In this document: one piece after another, positions 1 through 6,948 of the stretch | Layout: every line of letters begins with the position of its first letter | Position numbering within the stretch: the stretch's first letter is position 1 | Assembly (NCBI GenBank): GCA_003670425.1 | Contig: QWRL01000079.1 | Span: forward strand, 1 to 10,181 | DNA from: Chloroflexota bacterium | GTDB taxonomy: Bacteria > Chloroflexota > Anaerolineae > Anaerolineales > UBA11657 | Length of the DNA: 10,181 nucleotides | Direction of reading: 5' to 3' | Position numbers and translations under genes: made by a program | Notes under the pieces: model-generated | Database searches by the model: none | Told to the model about the DNA's origin: nothing | Seen by the model: only the letters and a program-made list of their open reading frames with translations

Positions 1-75
1 AGCTTGTATCCGCCGCCGGAGCTGGAGCAGGCAGCGCAGTGCTTGGCAAAAGCTGTGCGATCTATGCTGGCCTGA
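1..75 (+). CDS. 3' end of an upstream gene (partial, C-terminus only)
   Basis: Frame 1 is open from the first base and ends at a TGA (73-75), giving the last 24 residues of a protein. They read as natural coding sequence: a PPPELEQAA stretch followed by an amphipathic helix (LAKAVRSMLA). Such a helix is a common C-terminal ending, for example in M20-type peptidases and other soluble enzymes, but 24 residues do not identify a family and I assign no function. The gap of 172 bases and a separate promoter before the next gene suggest it is not in the same operon as the transporter. Confidence is moderate that this is coding and low for any identity. Confidence 0.55.
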   Translation, partial: SLYPPPELEQAAQCLAKAVRSMLA

Positions 76-150
76 CAATTAAGTGTGTGGTCTGACCGAA
101 GCGCCAGAATACAATTTATGCATAAGGTATTTGCTTGCAGGCTTTCGTTT

Positions 151-165
151 TGGAACCGGGTTGCA
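151..165. promoter_or_regulatory. Imperfect palindrome, candidate operator
   Basis: TGGAACCGGGTTGCA is a 15-base near-palindrome centred on G158, with six of seven pairs complementary (only G153/G163 fails). The core AACC-G-GGTT is perfect. It lies 26 bases upstream of the -35 box of the transporter promoter. Dyads with an AACCGGTT-like core are used by several repressor families, including LacI-type regulators, but no regulator gene is in this window, so the assignment is an inference. Confidence 0.35.
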
Positions 166-181
166 GCGAGTTAACAGCGAG
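164..181 (+). repeat. Direct heptamer repeat with 11-bp period upstream of promoter
   Basis: CAGCGAG occurs at 164-170 and again at 175-181, one helical turn apart (11 bp start to start). The second copy ends nine bases before the -35 box. In-phase direct repeats at this distance are a typical arrangement for an activator contacting RNA polymerase. The first copy overlaps the end of the palindrome at 151-165. The motif is short, so chance is possible. Confidence 0.3.
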
Positions 182-190
182 CAGCCGCAC

Positions 191-219
191 TTGACGACAA
201 CCGCTCGATATGTTTAAAT
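191..219 (+). promoter_or_regulatory. Sigma70-like promoter of the ABC transporter operon
   Basis: TTGACG (191-196) matches the -35 consensus at five of six positions. It is followed by a 17-bp spacer and TTAAAT (214-219), a reasonable -10 element in a locally AT-rich patch. Transcription would start near 226, giving a leader of about 22 bases before the ATG at 248. It is the only good promoter seen in the 172-base gap. The promoter is inferred from sequence only. Confidence 0.6.
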
Positions 220-237
220 AGGATCTAGATTGTTGCC

Positions 238-242
238 AGGAG
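238..242 (+). promoter_or_regulatory. Ribosome binding site deciding the start of the binding-protein gene
   Basis: AGGAG at 238-242 sits five bases before ATG 248. This favours that ATG over the in-frame TTG at 230, which would put the SD inside the coding region and add six residues in front of an otherwise normal lipoprotein signal. Confidence 0.7.
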
Positions 243-247
243 TAACC

Positions 248-2020
248 ATGTTCTACAAATTAATGACCCGCTTGACTGCAGGCATCGCCGCGGCGAGCCT
301 TGTGCTGGCTGCGTGTGCGGCGCCCGCCGCACCGGAAGCACCGGCTGCTGTTGCCACCACCGCACTGGAACCAACGCTGGCTGCGGTTGAACCGACCGCG
401 CCGCCCGTGCCGACAGCTGCCGAGCCGGAAGCTGCGCCGAAGGTTGTGACGATTACGTTTACGCAGGAACCGGACAGCTTGAGCCCGCCCTACACCGGCA
501 TGTGGTTCTCGCAGATCACGCAGGCGTTTTGGCTGCGCGGTCTGTGGCGCTTTGATGCGGAGGGCACGCCCGTGCTTGATGTTGCGGCGGAAATTCCCAC
601 CAAGGAAAATGGCGGTGTCAGTGCCGACGATAAAACGATCACTGTCAAGCTCAACCCGGATGCAAAGTGGTCAGATGGTGAAATGATGTCGGCTGAGGAT
701 TTTGTGTTTACTTACCAAATGATCATTTCCCCAAAGAATGCGGTAGTAACCTCTTACCCATACACGGACCACGTGGCATCTGTGGAGGCCAAGGATGCGC
801 ATACGCTGGTGATCAAGTTCAACGAGCCGTTTGCGCCGTGGGTTACCAGCGTGTTTGCCGGCTCGGCGGCTTCAACGCCGGTGCTGCCCAAGCATGTGCT
901 GCAACCGGTCTTCGACAAGGATGGCACGCTGGACAAAGCCGACTGGAACCGCGCGCCGACTGTTGGCAATGGGCCGTTCGTTTTTAAAGAATGGGAGTCG
1001 GGCAGCCACATCCTCTTTGTGCGCAACGAAAACTGGTTTGGCCCCAAGCCCAAGGTAGACCAGATATTCCTGCGGATGGTACCGGATGATGCTGCCCAAC
1101 TGGCATCAATAAAAGCCGGTGACACCGACATCGGTGTTTATCTTTCATTCTCGGATATTCCGGAGGTTGAGGACTCTGGGGCGGCGGGAATTGGGATTGA
1201 CCAGGGCGGCTATGTAGAGTCGTGGTTCATGAACCTTGACCCCAAGCGCTCAAATCCGGCGATGCAGGATCCCAAGGTCCGCCTCGCAATTGCGCTTGCC
1301 ACGGACCGCTTCAAAATTACCAAGGACCTGCTTTACGATAAGACCACGCCGATCGGCACATTCTGGGAAGCCACGCCGCCTTTTGGCGATCCCAGCATCA
1401 AGCCATACCCGTATGATCCGGCCAAAGCCGCAGAGTTGCTGGATGGGGCTGGCTGGAAAATTGGTGCTGATGGCATTCGTGAAAAAACGATTGACGGCAA
1501 GGTAGTGAAGCTCAAGCTGCGCTACATTACAAACAGCCGCCAGCTGCGCAAGGATCTGATGGCGGTGGTGAAGCAGATGTGGGCCGCAGTCGGCATCGAC
1601 ACAGAACTCGTGAATAACGCCAGCGACATCTACTTCAACAGCTACGCCGACAATGGTCCGCTTTATGGCGACTTCGATATTGCTGAGTACTCAGATGCGC
1701 CATCCTTCCCGGATCCGGATGTGGCCCACTTTAAATGCAGCGAAATTCCGACACCGGAAAAGCCCGAGGGCGGTAATTTCCAAGGCTACTGTAATCCGGC
1801 GCTGGATGCCCTGTTTGACAAGCAGGCCAAGACCGTTGATCGCGATGCGCGCGTCAAGATTTTTTACGAGATTGAAAAGATCATGTATGACGAAGTCATC
1901 TGGGTGGGCATGTGGAACGACACAGATTTGTGGTCGGTGAGCAACCGGCTGAAGAACGTTAAGTTTTCGGGCGGCACCTCATTTTGGAATGTGACTGACT
2001 GGGACATAGTAGCGCCCTAG
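248..2020 (+). CDS. Extracellular solute-binding lipoprotein, family 5 (peptide/nickel-type ABC transporter)
   Basis: Captures the substrate outside the membrane and delivers it to the two permeases encoded next. The 590-aa product starts with a lipoprotein signal peptide: MFYKLMTR, a hydrophobic stretch, and lipobox LAAC with acylated Cys23. Residues 24-65 form an Ala/Pro/Glu-rich tether. The SBP_bac_5 fold covers about residues 66-590. Visible family hallmarks are WSDGEMMSAEDFVFTY (141-156), GNGPFVFKEW (240-249) and DPKVRLAIALATDR (341-354). Cys497 and Cys515 could form a disulfide in the C-terminal lobe. Length is normal for the family. The family takes peptides, nickel, opines or oligosaccharides, and I cannot tell which from sequence. 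It is first in the operon behind its own promoter, and the following hairpin suggests it is made in excess over the permeases. The ATG at 248 was chosen for its SD and signal peptide. Confidence 0.93.
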   Translation: MFYKLMTRLTAGIAAASLVLAACAAPAAPEAPAAVATTALEPTLAAVEPTAPPVPTAAEPEAAPKVVTITFTQEPDSLSPPYTGMWFSQITQAFWLRGLWRFDAEGTPVLDVAAEIPTKENGGVSADDKTITVKLNPDAKWSDGEMMSAEDFVFTYQMIISPKNAVVTSYPYTDHVASVEAKDAHTLVIKFNEPFAPWVTSVFAGSAASTPVLPKHVLQPVFDKDGTLDKADWNRAPTVGNGPFVFKEWESGSHILFVRNENWFGPKPKVDQIFLRMVPDDAAQLASIKAGDTDIGVYLSFSDIPEVEDSGAAGIGIDQGGYVESWFMNLDPKRSNPAMQDPKVRLAIALATDRFKITKDLLYDKTTPIGTFWEATPPFGDPSIKPYPYDPAKAAELLDGAGWKIGADGIREKTIDGKVVKLKLRYITNSRQLRKDLMAVVKQMWAAVGIDTELVNNASDIYFNSYADNGPLYGDFDIAEYSDAPSFPDPDVAHFKCSEIPTPEKPEGGNFQGYCNPALDALFDKQAKTVDRDARVKIFYEIEKIMYDEVIWVGMWNDTDLWSVSNRLKNVKFSGGTSFWNVTDWDIVAP

Positions 2021-2040
2021 GCCCCAGCGGTTAGCGGCTA

Positions 2041-2070
2041 GGCTCCCGCGGGCAGCAGTCCGCGGGAGCC
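2041..2070 (+). promoter_or_regulatory. Intercistronic hairpin enclosing the permease SD
   Basis: An 11-bp perfect stem pairs 2041-2051 (GGCTCCCGCGG) with 2060-2070 (CCGCGGGAGCC) around an 8-base loop. It lies in the 59-base gap between the binding-protein stop and the permease GTG. No T-run follows, so it is not a standard intrinsic terminator. The only SD-like sequence for the permease, GGGAG at 2064-2068, is inside the 3' arm, 11 bases before the GTG. Expected effects are protection of the upstream message from 3' exonucleases and reduced permease translation. Hairpins after binding-protein genes are known to do the former in ABC operons. Confidence 0.75.
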
Positions 2071-2079
2071 GCAGCATCT

Positions 2080-3111
2080 GTGTTCAACTACATTGTCCGG
2101 CGGCTGTTGCAGGCCGTACCGCAATTGTTCGTGATCAGCCTCGTGCTGTTCATGCTGATGCAATCCTTTGGGGATCCATTGGCCAGCATGGGCGCGCGTA
2201 CGCCTGCGCGCCCGGAAGACCGCAAGCGCCTTGAGCGCCAGTTGGGGCTCGACGAGCCGGTAATTTTTCAATATGCGGTGTGGCTGGTGGGCAATGACTG
2301 GATGAAGATTGACCTCGATGGCGATGGCGTGCGCGAAACGCCCGGCAGACGCCAGGGTGTGCTGCGCGGTGACTGGGGCACATCGCTGGTAACCAAGACG
2401 CCTGTTACGCGCGTCATCGGCGAGCGCCTCCCCAACACCCTGCTGCTGATGATCCCGGTGGAAATCATCGTTATTGTTTTGTCATTGGTAATTGGCGTGT
2501 ACTCCGCGCTGCGCCGGTATACGCTCGCGGACAACGTCATCACTACGCTTTCGTTTGTGGGCTACTCCATGCCCGTGTTCTGGCTGGCGCTCATGTTGAT
2601 GTATGTTTTTGGCGTGTACTTCAAGCGCTGGGGCCTGCCGTACCTGCCCACGGTGGGCATGTACGACCCGCAAGTTGGCAAGACCATGCAGCAAGTTGCG
2701 CTGCATTTGATTCTGCCAGTGCTCACGCTCTCCATCATAAGCGTGGCTGCGTACGGGCGCTATGTGCGCTCCAGCATGCTGGAGGTGCTGGGGCAGGATT
2801 ACATTCGCGCAGTGCGCGCCAAGGGCGTGCAGCCCTTCAGCGTAATTTTGCGCCATGCGCTGAAGAATGCAGCGCTGCCGTTTGTAACCTTGATCGGGTT
2901 GGATGTGCCCTTCCTGCTGGCTGGGGCGGTGGTTACCGAAAGCATTTTTGCGTGGCCCGGCACTGGCCGGCTTTTCATTGACCATACCGAGCGCGCCGAC
3001 TTTCCGGTGCTGATGGGCATTCTGATGATGATCTCGCTGGCAGTAGTTGTGTTTCAGATTGTCACAGATGTTGTGTACTCGGTCCTGGATCCGCGCATTC
3101 GCGTTGACTGA
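2080..3111 (+). CDS. ABC transporter permease, DppB/OppB-like
   Basis: One of two membrane subunits forming the translocation channel of the importer. The 343-aa product begins like other DppB proteins (MFNYIVRRLLQAVPQLFVIS), with TM1 about residues 11-28. Further membrane segments lie near 120-143, 155-180, 207-226, 267-287 and 309-330. The EAA loop that contacts the ATPase is at about 235-264 (YIRAVRAKGV then RHALKNAALP), and the family motif TESIFAWPGTGRL is at 286-298. Between TM1 and TM2, in the external loop, an insert carries DLDGDGVRE (78-86), resembling a calcium-binding DxDxDG loop, just before the usual RGDWGTS. The start is GTG 2080, whose SD is buried in the upstream hairpin. The gap to the next gene is 12 bases, so the two permeases are surely co-transcribed. 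Confidence 0.93.
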   Translation: MFNYIVRRLLQAVPQLFVISLVLFMLMQSFGDPLASMGARTPARPEDRKRLERQLGLDEPVIFQYAVWLVGNDWMKIDLDGDGVRETPGRRQGVLRGDWGTSLVTKTPVTRVIGERLPNTLLLMIPVEIIVIVLSLVIGVYSALRRYTLADNVITTLSFVGYSMPVFWLALMLMYVFGVYFKRWGLPYLPTVGMYDPQVGKTMQQVALHLILPVLTLSIISVAAYGRYVRSSMLEVLGQDYIRAVRAKGVQPFSVILRHALKNAALPFVTLIGLDVPFLLAGAVVTESIFAWPGTGRLFIDHTERADFPVLMGILMMISLAVVVFQIVTDVVYSVLDPRIRVD

Positions 3112-3123
3112 CGCGCGCATAAG

Positions 3124-4113
3124 ATGACCACATTATCTTTAGCGCCGCTAACCGGCTTGCCGGACGGTGCGGCGGTGCGTGTGCTTTCGCCCGGCCAGCT
3201 GGCGTGGCAGCGCTTCCGCCGGCACAAGATGGCAATGGCCGGCTTGATTGTGCTGGCCGGTTTGTTTGTGTATGTTTTTGCCGCAGGCGCATTCCTCTCG
3301 CGCGGCATGTGTGCGCCGCTGGGCCGCGAACTGAGCGGCGAAGCTTTTGCCAACTGCAATGATACCGGGATCAAACTGCAGGCGCCATCGGCCGCGCATC
3401 CTTTTGGCACAGACACCATCGGCCAGGACATTCTGGCGCGCACAATCTATGGTGGGCAAATCTCGCTGCTGATTGGAGTTTCGGCGGCGCTGATTGAGGT
3501 CATCCTGGGCACAATCGTGGGCTCAATTGCTGCGTATTACGGCGGCTGGGTGGACAATGTGCTAATGCGCTTCACCGAAGCCATGCTAAATATTCCAAGT
3601 TTGTTTCTGCTGATTGTGGCGGCCAAATTTCTAGGCGGCACAATTCCAGAACTTACGCTGCTGGGCCGCACCTTCAGCAGCAGCGTCGTGGTCATCATTG
3701 TGATTATCGGCTTCACCAGCTGGATGTATCTGGCGCGCATTGTGCGCGCCAACATTCTGTCGCTCAAGGAGCAAGACTTCATTTCCGCGTCGCGCTGCCT
3801 GGGCGTGTCCAATGCGCGCATGATCGTCACGCATTTGCTGCCCAACACGCTGGCGCCCGTGATTGTGACCGCAACCCTCGGCATTGCCAACGCCATTTTG
3901 AGCGAGGCGTACGTAAGTTTTCTGGGCCTCGGTGTAAAGCCGCCCACAGCCAGTTGGGGCAACATGCTGGAGAACTCATACCGCTATTTGGAGAGTGCGC
4001 CGTGGCTTTGGGTGTTTCCGGGTTTGTTTGTTTTGATTACGGTGCTGGGCGTGAACTTCGTGGGCGATGGATTGCGGGATGCGCTTGATCCGCGCAGTAC
4101 CCGCGCACTGTAA
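3124..4113 (+). CDS. ABC transporter permease, DppC/OppC-like
   Basis: Second channel subunit of the importer, pairing with the DppB-like protein. The 329-aa product has a cytoplasmic N-terminus with the OppC_N-type pattern (LAWQRFRRHKMAMAGLIVL, 26-44) and TM1 about 37-56. The external region ends in the family motif FGTDTIGQDILARTIYGG (94-111). Five further membrane segments fall near 115-138, 152-172, 187-205, 243-262 and 296-313. The EAA loop is at 214-242 (DFISASRCLGVSNARMIVTHLLPN). The C-terminus has the typical DGLRDALDPR (315-324). The extracellular loop after TM1 carries Cys63 and Cys78, a possible disulfide. The ATG at 3124 has only a weak AAG upstream, so translation may be coupled to the preceding gene. 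No ATPase gene follows, which is unusual for this operon type. Confidence 0.93.
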   Translation: MTTLSLAPLTGLPDGAAVRVLSPGQLAWQRFRRHKMAMAGLIVLAGLFVYVFAAGAFLSRGMCAPLGRELSGEAFANCNDTGIKLQAPSAAHPFGTDTIGQDILARTIYGGQISLLIGVSAALIEVILGTIVGSIAAYYGGWVDNVLMRFTEAMLNIPSLFLLIVAAKFLGGTIPELTLLGRTFSSSVVVIIVIIGFTSWMYLARIVRANILSLKEQDFISASRCLGVSNARMIVTHLLPNTLAPVIVTATLGIANAILSEAYVSFLGLGVKPPTASWGNMLENSYRYLESAPWLWVFPGLFVLITVLGVNFVGDGLRDALDPRSTRAL

Positions 4114-4366
4114 CTTCTCTGCCCGGTGGGCTGGCTGCTGTGCTTGCCAGCTGGCAGCAGCTCGAACTCGAATCGATGGGCGGCATGTAGCTATAAGCTG
4201 GAGACCTTGGGCTGCGTGGCAAGCTGTGGAAACTGCCGGGCGCAGTTCAGCTGGCGTAAAATGACCCAACTGTGAAGCCACTGTATCCCCAATAACTCAG
4301 GGGGATTGCGCATCGCAGGGCGCCACCTAAAGACTAACCTATCGTGAAGGCCCCGCAACTCCTGCA
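4114..4366. other. Intergenic region between transporter operon and glycosyltransferase
   Basis: No gene is evident in these 253 bases. Near the start, GCTGCTG (4134-4140) can pair with CAGCAGC (4155-4161), and the loop region includes the perfect palindrome TGCCAGCTGGCA (4145-4156). No T-run follows, so a role in ending the transporter message is uncertain. ATCCCC (4285-4290) can pair with GGGGAT (4301-4306). Possible -10 elements are TATAAG (4192-4197) and TAAAAT (4257-4262), but neither has a convincing -35 box. No SD precedes the ATG at 4367; the nearest purine run is GAAGG at 4346-4350, 16 bases away. Confidence 0.4.
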
Positions 4367-6805
4367 ATGACAACTGCGGCACCGGCAATGCACCACATTC
4401 GGCGCCGCGATTGGCTGCCGCTCGGCTTGTTTGGGTTTGCGCTGGCCGTGCATGCTGCGCGCCTTTATTTTGGGCCGCCGGGCATCAGCGGCGATTCTGC
4501 GCGCCTGGCAATCCACGCACTGGATTTTCTGCGCCGCAATGTCTGGGACTTTTATGTCTATATTCTCTTCGCGCCCAACCCATTAATTATTTACCTGGAT
4601 GCCCTGACGCTCAGCGTGTTTGGATTTAACTTTGTTGCATTGTGCTCCATCCCCTTGTTGAGTGCGGCCCTCATATCGCCGGCCGCGTATGTTGCGGCGC
4701 GGGAGTTGTTTGCAGATGCGGGGCAGAGCTTTGCGCGCTTGGCCGGATTGATTGCGGGTGTTGGGCTGGCTCTCTCCACTTCGTTTGGCATTTTTGTTCC
4801 ACAGGGAACAGAGCATGTACTGCTGCCACTGTTGGAGCTGGCAACTGTGGCGGCACTGTGGCGCGCCATGCGCTTGCAGCAGCGTGCGGATTTCATCGTT
4901 GCGGGAGTCTGCATCGGCGTCAGCCAGTACGCCTACATTGTGGCGCGCGCATTTCCGGTGGCGCTGGGTGGCGCACTACTGGCTGCGCTGGTGGTGCCCG
5001 GGTCTGTGCTGCGGCGGCGCTGGCGCGGGCTCGCGCTTACCGGTGGCACGGCTGTGCTGCTGGCATTGCCGCAATGGATTCTGTTCCTGCGCGTGCCGTT
5101 CACATTGTTTTCGCGCACCGAACAAACCGCGGGGCGCTTCATCTTCTCCATGGCGGATCCCATCGCATTGTTTGTTGGCAAGGCTGCCAATCTCCTCTTA
5201 ATGTTTGGCTGGCAGTGGGACAACAGCTCGCATCCCGGACGGCCCCTGCTGGACCCAGTGTTGTTTGCTGGCTTACTGGTTGGGCTGGTTATTGCGTTGC
5301 GGCAGCGGCGCGCAGCGCAAGTGTTTTGTGTGGTGCTTTCTGTGCTTTTATATGTACCGGAGCTGCTTACTTTCGAGCACATGGCTCCGGCACCGACGCG
5401 CACACTGGGCGCATTGCCATTTGTGTTTTTGCTGGCAGCTAATGGCCTGGCAACCGTGTGGCAGTGGCTGCAGGCGCGATGGCAGTTGCCGCAAAGTTAT
5501 GCGCTGTTGATGCTTGTAGCGGTTGTGCTTGCCGGTGCAGAACGGCAATTGGATTACGCCACGCGTGTGACAGCAGCGCTTAATAACCTGCCCGGTCGCG
5601 AATGGGACGGCAGTTTGGTGGATATGGCGCAGGCGGATTACATTCTGCAAAATCGTGACAGCACAATTCTGGTTGCGTCTTCAGAGTATCAGCGGCCGCC
5701 GCTCGCGTTTTTGATCGCAGACCGCTTTCCTGAGCGCGCGGGTGGCACACCCTTGCCATTGCAGCCCGGCGAGCCGGTAATGGTGATAACGCCGGCGCAA
5801 CCGGATCGGCCAACAACTGACGGCAACCCCGCGGGGTATCAGGCGGATGAATGGGTTGCGCTCAAGGACGGCACCGCTTACTTTCTGCCGCCGCTGCCAG
5901 ATGCGCTGGTGCTGACCGGCGCAGCGCAGCCGCTGCTGGCGGCCAATGGCGTGCTGGGTGCCACCGTTACGGCAGCGCGCTGGCAGGGAGTGCAGCCGGC
6001 CCGCACGGCTGCGTCCGTGGCATTCTCCAACGGCCTTGCAGTCGGCGCCTATCAAGCGTCCACCCTCACACCCGGCCAGTCTTTGACGGTGACGCTCTAC
6101 TGGGTGGCACAGCAGCGTGTTACGCGCGACGTGCAAATTTTGACGCAGTTATTGGATCGTGAAGGCAATGCGCTGGCCACGGCGCACACCTGGCCGCTGC
6201 ACGGTGTTTATCGCGTTGTGGCGTGGCGCGCGGGCGAAACGGTGCCGCTGACTACAACGCTGAGTATTCCGGCCGACGCTGCTCCGGGTGCCTACCGGCT
6301 GATGGCCGGCGTTTGGGATGTACTGCGGCAGGAGCGCGTAGCCGTTGCTGGCGGGGAAGAGATGGGCACTGTGGGGCAACTCAAAATTGCGCTGCCGCCG
6401 GACGCCCGGCTGCCGGAGCGCATGCTGGCGGCGGAGTTTGATGATGGCATTGGCCTGGCTGGCTACACACTAACGCCGGCCGCAAATGGTTTGCGCGTGA
6501 CGCTGTTTTGGAATGCGCGCGCTGCGCCGCTGGCTGACTACAGCACCTTTGTACATGTGGTGAATGCTGCGGGCAGCCTTGTGGCTCAGGCAGATGCACA
6601 GCCGGTCGCGGGTAGTTACCCCACATCAATCTGGAGCGCCGGGGAAAGCGTGACCGACACACTTACGGTGCCGGTTGGCCCGGGTGACTACCAAGTGTAT
6701 GTGGGGCTCTACCGCTGGGATACGCAGGCACGGCTCCAAGTAAAAGTGGCGAACGCTGCCGTGCCTGATAATCGGCTGAGTTTGGGAAGCGTGCATTTGC
6801 CGTGA
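4367..6805 (+). CDS. Polytopic GT-C glycosyltransferase (ArnT/GT39-like) with two C-terminal beta-sandwich repeats
   Basis: Probably transfers a sugar from a lipid-phosphate donor to an acceptor on the outer face of the membrane. Of 812 residues, about 1-392 form the membrane part: TM1 at 16-33, then an external loop with SGDSAR (41-46). Its Asp43 is where GT-C enzymes place their catalytic acid, although the usual form is DE. Roughly a dozen membrane segments follow up to 378-392. NPLIIYLDALTLSVFGF (71-87) and RTLGALPFVFLLAANGL (345-361) resemble parts of this family. After about residue 393 the protein is soluble: a mixed region to about 545, then two related units at 551-660 and 690-792, each with a VTLYW/VTLFW strand, a PxGxY turn and an (A/V)G(V/L)(W/Y) strand. 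Such tails are frequent in Chloroflexota. Start 4367 lacks an SD; Met8 (4388) is an alternative. Donor and acceptor are unknown. Confidence 0.8.
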   Translation: MTTAAPAMHHIRRRDWLPLGLFGFALAVHAARLYFGPPGISGDSARLAIHALDFLRRNVWDFYVYILFAPNPLIIYLDALTLSVFGFNFVALCSIPLLSAALISPAAYVAARELFADAGQSFARLAGLIAGVGLALSTSFGIFVPQGTEHVLLPLLELATVAALWRAMRLQQRADFIVAGVCIGVSQYAYIVARAFPVALGGALLAALVVPGSVLRRRWRGLALTGGTAVLLALPQWILFLRVPFTLFSRTEQTAGRFIFSMADPIALFVGKAANLLLMFGWQWDNSSHPGRPLLDPVLFAGLLVGLVIALRQRRAAQVFCVVLSVLLYVPELLTFEHMAPAPTRTLGALPFVFLLAANGLATVWQWLQARWQLPQSYALLMLVAVVLAGAERQLDYATRVTAALNNLPGREWDGSLVDMAQADYILQNRDSTILVASSEYQRPPLAFLIADRFPERAGGTPLPLQPGEPVMVITPAQPDRPTTDGNPAGYQADEWVALKDGTAYFLPPLPDALVLTGAAQPLLAANGVLGATVTAARWQGVQPARTAASVAFSNGLAVGAYQASTLTPGQSLTVTLYWVAQQRVTRDVQILTQLLDREGNALATAHTWPLHGVYRVVAWRAGETVPLTTTLSIPADAAPGAYRLMAGVWDVLRQERVAVAGGEEMGTVGQLKIALPPDARLPERMLAAEFDDGIGLAGYTLTPAANGLRVTLFWNARAAPLADYSTFVHVVNAAGSLVAQADAQPVAGSYPTSIWSAGESVTDTLTVPVGPGDYQVYVGLYRWDTQARLQVKVANAAVPDNRLSLGSVHLP
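6017..6742 (+). repeat. Two diverged tandem domain repeats within the glycosyltransferase gene
   Basis: Encoded units at 6017-6346 (residues 551-660) and 6434-6742 (residues 690-792) share a layout. Each has a hydrophobic N(G)L / DGI(G)L opening, LTP, VTLYW or VTLFW about seven to ten residues later, a long-range VxxQLLD or VHVVNAAG strand, a WxAGE turn, and PGAYRLMAGVWD or PGDYQVYVGLYRWD. They look like a duplicated immunoglobulin-like or carbohydrate-binding beta-sandwich. Similarity is seen at protein level only; the DNA has diverged. Confidence 0.65.
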
Positions 6806-6948
6806 CTGGGATAGCAGTGTTGGCGCTGCAGGCTCGGTTTAAAATTCATTTGGCGACTGAAATGAAAGGTGATCTGCAATGAACATATTTGATTTGCGGG
6901 CTTGCTGTGCTGTGGATTTTGCCGCGGCGTTTGCCGGGAACAAAACTT
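6806..6948. other. Gap between glycosyltransferase and SDR genes
   Basis: These 143 bases hold an AT-rich patch with TAAAAT (6840-6845), a possible -10 element. The nearest -35-like TTGGCG (6820-6825) is only 14 bp away, so a promoter is doubtful. A strong ribosome binding site, AAAGGTGATC (6865-6874), precedes ATG 6879, which opens a 28-codon ORF running into the SDR gene. Confidence 0.4.

Noticed and set aside
116..125. TTATGCATAA palindrome as an operator
   Set aside because: A ten-base AT-rich palindrome with no second copy, about 65 bases upstream of the -35 box; not enough to call.
2041..2070. The hairpin as a full transcription terminator
   Set aside because: There is no T-run after the stem and the permease genes begin nine bases later, so a processing or translational role fits better.
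2482..3120. 212-codon minus-strand ORF opposite the DppB-like gene
   Set aside because: It is antisense to conserved permease motifs, with a His/Arg/Gln-rich composition and no recognisable domain.
4344..4370. GTG-initiated 8-codon ORF ending on the glycosyltransferase ATG
   Set aside because: Too short, with no SD before it; one such ATGA overlap is readily expected by chance.
4642..5442. 266-codon plus-strand ORF in another frame inside the glycosyltransferase gene
   Set aside because: The translation is rich in Cys, Trp and Gly with no natural pattern, while the overlapping frame encodes clear membrane segments.
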